NCBI GenBank assembly: GCA_026413225.1
Contig: CM048591.1
Coordinates: 74,736,052-74,800,051, forward strand
Direction of reading: 5' to 3'
Length of the DNA stretch: 64,000 nucleotides
Source of the DNA: Otis tarda
Taxonomy: Eukaryota > Chordata > Aves > Otidiformes > Otididae
Shown here: positions 37,041-64,000 of the stretch, piece by piece
Layout of the letters: each line of letters starts with the position of its first letter
Position numbering within the stretch: the stretch's first letter is position 1
Notes under the pieces: generated by a model
The model's database searches: none
Seen by the model: only the letters and a program-made list of their open reading frames with translations
Told to the model about the DNA's origin: nothing
Translations under genes and position numbers: made by a program

Positions 37041-38035
37041 CGCAAGTCACAGCATAGTTGAGGTTAGAAGGAATCCCTTGAGATCATCTAGTCCAACCCT
37101 TCTGCACAAAGCAGAGTGAACTAGAGCAGGTTGCCCAGGACCATGTCTGGTCAGGTTTTAAGTATTTCCGAGGATGGAGACTCCACAACCTCCTGGGGCA
37201 ACCTATGCTAGTGTTTGACTGCCCTCACAGAAAAAGAGTTTTTCCCTATGTTTAAATTGAGTTTTCTGTATTTCAGTTTGTCCCAATTTCTCCTTGTCCT
37301 GTTGCATGGAGTTACTCCATAGGTACGTGACTTCGCTCTTCCCCTTATTTAACTTCATGAGGTTCCTGTGGGCCCATTTCTCCAACCTACTGAGGTCCTT
37401 CTGGTTGGCAAAACAACCTCATGGTGTATCAGCCACTTCTCCCTGTTTTGTGTCATATGCAAATTTGCTGTGGGTACACTCTGCCCCATCGTCCAGATCA
37501 TTAATGAAAATGTGAAGCAGCATTGACACCGGTGTCCACTCTAGGGGCACAGCACTGGAGACTGGTCTGCAGCTGGACTTTGTGCTACTGATCACAAACA
37601 TTTGAGCCCAGGAGTTCAGCCAGTTTAAAGTCTACCTCGGTGTCTGCTTATCTAGTCTGTACTTCATCCACTTGTCTATGAGATTGTTATGGGAGACAGT
37701 GTCAAAAGCTTTGCTAATGTTGAGATAAACTACATACAAGTTTTCCTTGCCTTGGACTTTCCACAGGTCTTAGGGCCCCCGGATACCTTAAGGACTATTT
37801 TAGCAATAAAGACTAGCATGAAAAAGGCATTCAATGCCTCAGCTTTTTCTGTGTCCTTTGTAATGAGTACTCCTGCCCAGTTCCGCAGCAGGCTCATATT
37901 TTCACTAGTTGTTCCTTTACTGCTCTGGTACCTGTAGGAACCTTCCTTGTTGCCCTTCACATTCTTTGTCAGACTCAACTCCAGGTGGGCTTTAGCTTTC
38001 CTAAGCCCAACCCTACATGTTGGGACAGCGGTCAC
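37041..38035 (-). mobile_element. CR1 LINE, internally deleted and degraded
   Basis: On the minus strand the same pre-polymerase block as in the copy at 28.4 kb (motif TEKAEALNAFF) is joined to a later polymerase segment (NISKAFDTVSHNNLIDK) and then to a region with FAYDTK, where CR1 normally has FADD; the first catalytic aspartate is lost. Stops interrupt the frame. The 3' end is the typical CR1 block (ctagtccaacccttctgcac and leftwards to 37041). Confidence 0.8.
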
Positions 38036-41000
38036 CTTCTTTTGCCTGCTGACCCTGTCTGTTCTTCTGCACTATGGATGGTGATAAAGGAGAGGAAACC
38101 TGGAAGGAAACCCAATAATTGTGACTGGCAAAACTTGAAAACAGAGAAGAGGGAAGTGAACATTTAAAAATGGGAAAGGAGGACCCTGCAGGGGACACTA
38201 AGCAGATCCCCCTGGCAGATCCCAGCAGCCCAGGATGGGACTGGGGAGGTAGTGGATGCACAGGTCTCTGCCTGGTGCTGTGAACAGAGAGGGAGCAGAC
38301 ATAGCCCTGCTAATGTCAGAATCTCCTTGTCCAGCTCCCTTTTCCTCTGGAAGTAGGAGCCTGTGTGACAAGGACAAGGAGAAGGTTGGTGAGAAGGTCC
38401 TGCAAGTGTGATGGAGAGGAAGGTGCAAAGTACATCTAGAGCCTCAGCAGCTTTGGAAGAACTGAGAAGTTACATGTACACAAGGGTCTCCTGCTTGCCA
38501 TGGAATGATGGGGGAGAGGGTGATCCTATGGAAGTGCCTCTGTCCCCTGCTCTAGGGAGGAATTCGTAGCTAGCTCCCTGTGGCCCATCGAGTCAGCTCT
38601 GCTGCAGCCCCTTGACACCCCCTGCCCCTGGCAGTGAGAGGACCTTCCTCCTAACGTCAGGGTGCTAGGCAAGTGTGAGACATGGAAAGGGTTAGATGAA
38701 CATGGAAGTGTGTCAGTGTGGCATGGCTTGGGTGGACTGGTTTGATGTGAAATTAGCTGAGGTGGAGCATGGGAGTCATCTGGGAACTCAAAGGTGGGGG
38801 CTGCTCACCCAAGCAGGCAGGACTCACCCAGGATGGGAGAGGATTCAAGGTGAGCTTGCCTCCAGGAATGAATGGTGGGAAACACTACTGGTGGTCCACG
38901 TGACCGTCTCTGCTCACTGCCAGGAAGCTGTTTCTGTTTTTCAAGGAAGCTGTTTTGAATAGCTGACAATCTTACAGGTGTGGAAAATAAAAGAGGAAAG
39001 ACCAGTTATCTCTGCCTGGTATAGGAATGCAGTAGATAACATTATGTTGTTCTTTCAAAACAGGCACTCGGGAGCTGCTTGAGTACAGCCCTGTGTTTTG
39101 TCTAGCCCAGCTTCCCTATCTGGGCTGCTGCTTGGCTCTCCATGTGTCTCACTGCAGCTGTGTTCAGCAGTGGCATCTGGCACTTCTTCATTGCAGACCT
39201 GTCATGGCACTTCGGGCCAAACCGCAGCTCCTTCTGGGAGCAGGCGATATGTCAGAAACTGGCATCTCCTTCCACTTGTAAGCTGAGCACACCCTTGTCT
39301 CCCACACAGCATTCGCAGAGGTACCCCCTCTGACACCTGTGTAAGGAGGTAAGCCCAGCTTTTTGCACCAGAACAGGTTCTCTGAGCCCTGGATGGGAGA
39401 TCCTGTAAAAACCGTGCTTCTTCCCCTTGCCTGGTGACAAGTGTTTTTTGCCACCTCTCTTGGGGGAGAGGTGTCTCTGTGGTCCTTCTAGTACTTATAC
39501 AACCACCTATGCATTGGGTATTGGGCCTGCATTTATACATAACACAGCATTTGATGTGTTGAGAGGTCTGATGGAGAATTTCTAGGAGTGATGACCTCTT
39601 TCCTCTGCAAGGATCTTCTTGTAGGTGCCACAGCTTGCACTGTCTGGTAGCTGAGAACTGTTAGAGCCCTGACCATACTGTTCTCATTAACAGCCAGCTG
39701 GAAGATTGTCTCTTGCTGAAGAACCACATCTTGTCCACTGCATGGCTTGCAGCAGACAGGGGCTTGTTTTAATTAGTGAAGATGTGGGCTTTTTTAGTTG
39801 TAAATCGTAAGGTCTTGGTATGATTTGGTGGCACCATGCCCTTGGTTTTTTCCAGTTCAGCCCCTGTTCAGAGCAGGACTATTATGAACATTAGAACAAG
39901 GAGGATATATCTTTGTTTAGTCATGTCATGAAAGAATTTCCAAGGACAGAGACTTATCATCACTTGAGCAACTTCTAGTGCAGAATACTCCTCCACTCTC
40001 CTTCCAAACAAGTTTTTCCTAATGTTCATGCGTCTGCTTTATCAGGATCAGCGTCTCCCACTGTACCAGATGCAGTCTGTTGATGCTGCACCTGTTCAGG
40101 CTGTTTTTCACCATATTTTATCCCAGAGTTTTTCTTTTAATGCTGAGCTTTCTGCTGTGGCTGCAGTTGCGCCAAGAGGGACATTGTTCCCCTGGCATTG
40201 TCTTTGCCAATTTTGTGATACTGCGAGTCGTATCTTGCCTTGCTGTCTGATTTGTAGGTGCTTTGAAGTCTATTCGTGTGGAAGCTGAACTTTAATTCTG
40301 CAAATTGGAATAGGAGAGAGCTGTCTTTCCTAAGCACTGTCCAAACTCAGGCATTTAATTCCTTTATTTCCTTTATTCTTTATCTGCCATTAACATTTTC
40401 CAGTTAGTCTGCATGGGATGTCAGCATCTTGCTATGTGTTCCTGCTTTCCATAGGAATGATATTGCAATAATGAGTATCTCCTGTGTGCGTGGCAACTCC
40501 TTCCTGCAGAGGAGCCCTGAGCCTCCAGACCACACGGTCGCTCCCACCTCAAGAGCAGTTTAGCTAGAATTTCCTGGGAGCAAGGCAATTAATTTCCTTC
40601 TGGAAAGATAATGTTCCTGCTGTAAGAAGGAACTACTACATCCAGACAATTTTTTATTTTTCCTGATGTGAGTAAACCTAACCACTAAAGCTGTAATGAG
40701 CATGAAGTTGTTTGAGAATGCTGCACCTCTGAGGCTGTCTGGGGAGCTAGCCAGTTGCATGTAACCTCAGCTTGCTTTCTGCCTGTGAACATTCCTTCTT
40801 CCAAGATTAGCTTCCTAGAATCACTGCTTTCTTTAAAAAAAACTTGTATTTCTTTCTTTCTTTTTTTTTTTTTTGGGATAGGTAGCGCTCACTGTATTAG
40901 AGATCCTTTGCACCTAATATTTTCTGTAGAAGAAATGTAATCAGCTAAGAATATGGACAAATGCAGAGTTAACATAGGTAAAGTGAGCAACAAAAATGAC

Positions 41001-42443
41001 TCTGAAAGTGACTGGTGATCTGCCAGGACTGATTTTTTACAGGCATGTGCATTTGTCCAAAGTGTGGTCGGCTCTGAGCTGTGCCAGTAGATTGGGAGGA
41101 GGCAAGGAATAGGACAGGGCTTGTATCCTAGCACTGTTCATGTCCCAGATCTTCCAGTGTGACGTGGGATGTGAGCTTTGTGGATCTTTGTATTGATGGG
41201 TGTTTGTAAAGCTCCAGTTCAACTGCTCAGGGTCAAGCAATACAAAGTCCTAGCATTTAATAATCATCCCAGGAGGATGCAATGTCGTGCCAGCAATAAG
41301 GACGTTTTGTTTTAGAATTGCTTAGACCCCTGCTTGTCAGGTGATGATGCACTTGGTTTCCTGCAGTTCAGTGCATGCTTCCCTTCAAACACTTACCCGT
41401 GTGAGCAAGCGGTCTGTCTTGCTGTAACTCAAAAGCTACTTGTTTGGGTTCCCTTCTCAAACTTGAGTGTTGTTGATCCAGCATCACTGATAATACAGGT
41501 CACCAAATGCACGTTAAACAAACCAATATGGGGCAAAGCCAAGCCCTCTCCCAGTCTTTGCCTGTACTCCCAGTTGATTGTCTGGGGATCTTTCACCCTA
41601 ACCTTCTCACCTGATCTGTGTTTCTTTTCCCTTGCGCAACAGGATCTTCTCACTATCTCCGCCATGTGCCTTTTACTGTCTAAGTCTTGTGGAAAGAGCA
41701 GGAGTTAATAGTCTGAATTCCCTTTTCTGCCCAACACTGGTAGTTTCCAATTTGTACTCAGTTGCATCAGTTCCATTAAGCCTCACTGCTCTCTGTGGGA
41801 AGGGATTCTTATGTTAAGCATGCTTTATGTATCTCATTTAAACACCATTTAAAATGCTGTGGTGCAGTTATAAAACAGACATGCAAAATGTATTTGTCAG
41901 TGTGAAAAAAACAACAGGTAACTGTAACTATTCCTGTGATCTGTTAAACTTCTTTTTTCCCTTCATGTGAGCAAAATTTAGACTCGTTTTTGGTCCAAAA
42001 TCGCCTAGGGGCTAAACGAAGCATGCCTCCAGACTCGCTCATTCACTCACCATCTTTCAGGCTTTCCTCACCCAAGGTGGTGTATCTTTTTTGCTTCTTG
42101 AGCTCTGTGCTACCAGGATTCATCTCCTCTTAAACTTGTGGCTCTACCCCAGTGATAGGGACTGCTGGTGCGTGCACAGCCCAGCTGACTGGTGATGGAG
42201 AGAGCGGTCTTTTCTCCCCTGCACTCTCCTATCTCCATCAGAGATGTGCGACAAGTGCAGAGACAGGTCATGCCAAAGGGGTGAAGACCAGCAGAGAAAA
42301 ACGCGGCTGGCTGAAGGTTGGTGTGAGGAGTCCAAATGGAGAGGGTGCTGGGAATGTGTTGGGGAGAGGGGAGCGGGGGCCTGCAAGCCTTGCTGGGACA
42401 GCTGACCCTTATGTCATGGGGCGTTGTGTTTCTCCCCTTGCAG
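38036..42443. other. Non-coding stretch upstream of the first CORO2A coding exon
   Basis: Final part of the presumed intron 1. Apart from a weak CR1 relic near 40.0 kb and a pyrimidine tract at 40835-40874, nothing is recognised. Confidence 0.5.
39930..40110 (-). mobile_element. Possible old CR1 fragment
   Basis: The pieces GAATTTCCAAGGACAGAGAC and AAGTTTTTCCTAATGTTCAT match a reverse-oriented CR1 3' region (first spacer segment and the 'tttttcctaatg' block). Too short to bound well. Confidence 0.35.
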
Positions 42444-62214
<19,771 letters not shown>

Positions 62215-63090
62215 GTGGGCTGTCTTGCAGCTCTTTTCACCCCTGGCAACTACAGCAGACTCTGGTTCCTACAGATAATTCCTCCTAGGAATTTTGCTGG
62301 GGGAAAAATTGATGCTTCAGGCTGCACGGACTTTTCTGGCTTGTGGTGGTCACGTTTCCCTAATCATGACCAAACAGTTATTGATGGACTTGCTGTGCTT
62401 CTTCAGGCTCCCCTTGCTTTTCTGCTGACTCATGTCAGAAGGCTCATGCATTAAGGCTAGTAGATATTTTGAAAAATCTTGTTCTTCTGGTCCTGGAGAA
62501 GCCACCTGTTAAACTCTAGGAACAACCTATTCTGTTCTCCGTCCATGTGACACAAGGATGGGAGACTGAAGGCAGCTGCCAGTTTCTTTTCCCACTTCTG
62601 GCCCCAGCAGTGTGGCTCCTGTGGCCACTGTCCTTCTGACCTGGGAGACCACTCCGCATCTAAGCTGTAGAGGCACCCCTAGCTCCAAAATGATCTTCAT
62701 GCACCTCTCGCCTCACAGCTCGGCCCTGCAACTGGGTGGCTACACAAAGCTGTGGCTGCCCTGACCTGGTGTTGGGGATAGTCCTGCTCCGAGTGGGAGT
62801 TTGCACTGGGGCTGCCAAGGGCCAGTACTTTTGTGAAAGGTAAAGGAGAGTTGGTGCTTGGATGTTCTGCTTTAAAGGGGTGGTGGTGTGGTCTGGTTCT
62901 CGACAGAGAAGCTGCAGGTGCAGCAGAAGTCTCTCGGTTCTTTGAGTCAGTGGCCTTCTTTTCTTCCTTCTGCCAAAGACTAGCCGCAGTCACCTTGCGG
63001 CCGTGGTCCTGTGGTGCTCATCAGATAAATGAGGACAACATTTAAAGCTGGACAGTATTGGCAGGGGGCGATTTGCCAAGAGGGATTAAA
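62215..63090 (+). other. CORO2A: CORO2A 3' UTR (end uncertain)
   Basis: Non-coding sequence directly after the stop codon. No clear AATAAA is present between the stop and the window end. A variant ATTAAA lies at 63085-63090, so the end given here is a guess; the real polyadenylation site could lie further downstream, up to or beyond the window edge. No other gene is recognised in 63090-64000, which is A/T-rich near its end. Confidence 0.4.
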
Positions 63091-64000
63091 AGATGAGGGG
63101 GGAGTTGGACCCCCGACCCACTGCAGACCTTCCAGCAATGGTGCTAGAAGTGTGGTTTCAGCTACAGGAGGCTCTTAGGACCCTAGCCCATCACATATTT
63201 GTTGTCCTTGTGCCCACAGCTGCTCCTTCCTTGGCTCCCAGGTGCCAGCACTTTGTTCCATGGCTGCAGGCTCCCTCTTCCCAGCTGTGCTGCCCAGCCC
63301 TCTGTCCTCCAGGCCTTCCTGTCTCCCCAAGCACTGCAGTTGGGGTGTTGGAGTCTGAGCACAGCAGCAGCTCTGGAGAGGGAATGTTTTATCTTGCCTT
63401 GAATGCAGAGCTCATGTATGTGTCTTAAAAAGAAGCAGAGCAAGCAATCACTGTTTAGCCTGTAACTGTGCACTTCTGTTGTGACGCTTGTAGGAATGAA
63501 AACTATGCCCTGCTAGTTCTCTGAAGCCTAATGATTTCCCAAAGTCTGAAAAAAAAGAAAAAAAAATAATCAGAAATTCCAACAAACAAGACTCCTTAGC
63601 AAAGAGACTAAAGGCTATGCACTGCCTGTACTCATGTGAGATGTCCCTCTGGTTGGTGTCCCTGAAGGCAATAGCCAGCAGGGCTGGCACTCATGGGCAC
63701 TCAAATGCTTTTAATATGAGAATTACACAAAGACTTCAGCATTCCTTTTGCTCTGTTGCAAAGACTTCACCCAGCTTTCAAAATTTCATTAATTTCTAAA
63801 TAGCAACAACAGATCTGGGTGCTAAAATGTCACAAATATTGTTGCTACTTTCTGTGGCTTTACAGAGAGGGCGTAGTTGTTAATGTTCTTCAGGAAGAGT
63901 CCTTTAGCATCAGTCACCTATTTAACACAACTCTTGTTGTAAAAAAGAATATATTATGACACAGTTGTTGAAACAAACTTCAGCTCATTTCAGATCCTCT

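Overview
The window looks like bird nuclear DNA. It has a vertebrate gene with GT-AG introns, many CR1 LINE fragments whose 3' ends carry the ATTCTATG-type terminal repeat, and LTRs of the kind common in bird endogenous retroviruses (ERVL-like and ERVK-like). I see no bacterial, plasmid or phage features, no CRISPR array and no operon.

One protein-coding gene can be fully supported: a coronin of the CORO2A type on the + strand. Its coding sequence lies in 11 exons between 42444 and 62214, encodes 524 residues and has an intact frame across every junction. The first coding exon starts exactly at its ATG, directly after a splice acceptor, so there must be at least one upstream exon. The best candidate promoter is a CpG island at about 6400-7780, which would make 7.8-42.4 kb a long first intron. 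That link is inference. Human gene order (TBC1D2 upstream of CORO2A, same strand) suggests that 1-2.3 kb may be intergenic or the 3' tail of a neighbour; no exon there can be proven.

Layout: 1-2299, no recognised gene. 2300-3450, a solo ERVL-like LTR (minus orientation) with a perfect 5-bp target duplication. 4449-5183, a composite in which an ERV LTR is joined to a nearly full-length complement of a lysine tRNA and then to an inverted second U5-PBS end. About 6400-7780, the CpG island. 13021-14118, a second, 5'-truncated copy of the first LTR in the same orientation. 14-42 kb, non-coding sequence with degraded CR1 fragments, two of them large and internally deleted (27884-28825 and 37041-38035). 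42444-62214, the CORO2A coding exons, whose introns hold further CR1 copies, an antisense ERVK-like LTR (49423-49807) and a MIR-like SINE relic. 62215-64000, 3' UTR and downstream sequence.

The most unusual structure is the LTR-tRNA-inverted LTR composite near 5 kb. It reads like a fossil of aberrant retroviral reverse transcription in which the tRNA primer was copied into DNA. Most other material is ordinary bird intron and intergenic DNA. Repeat-family assignments and TE boundaries come from pattern memory, not a database search.
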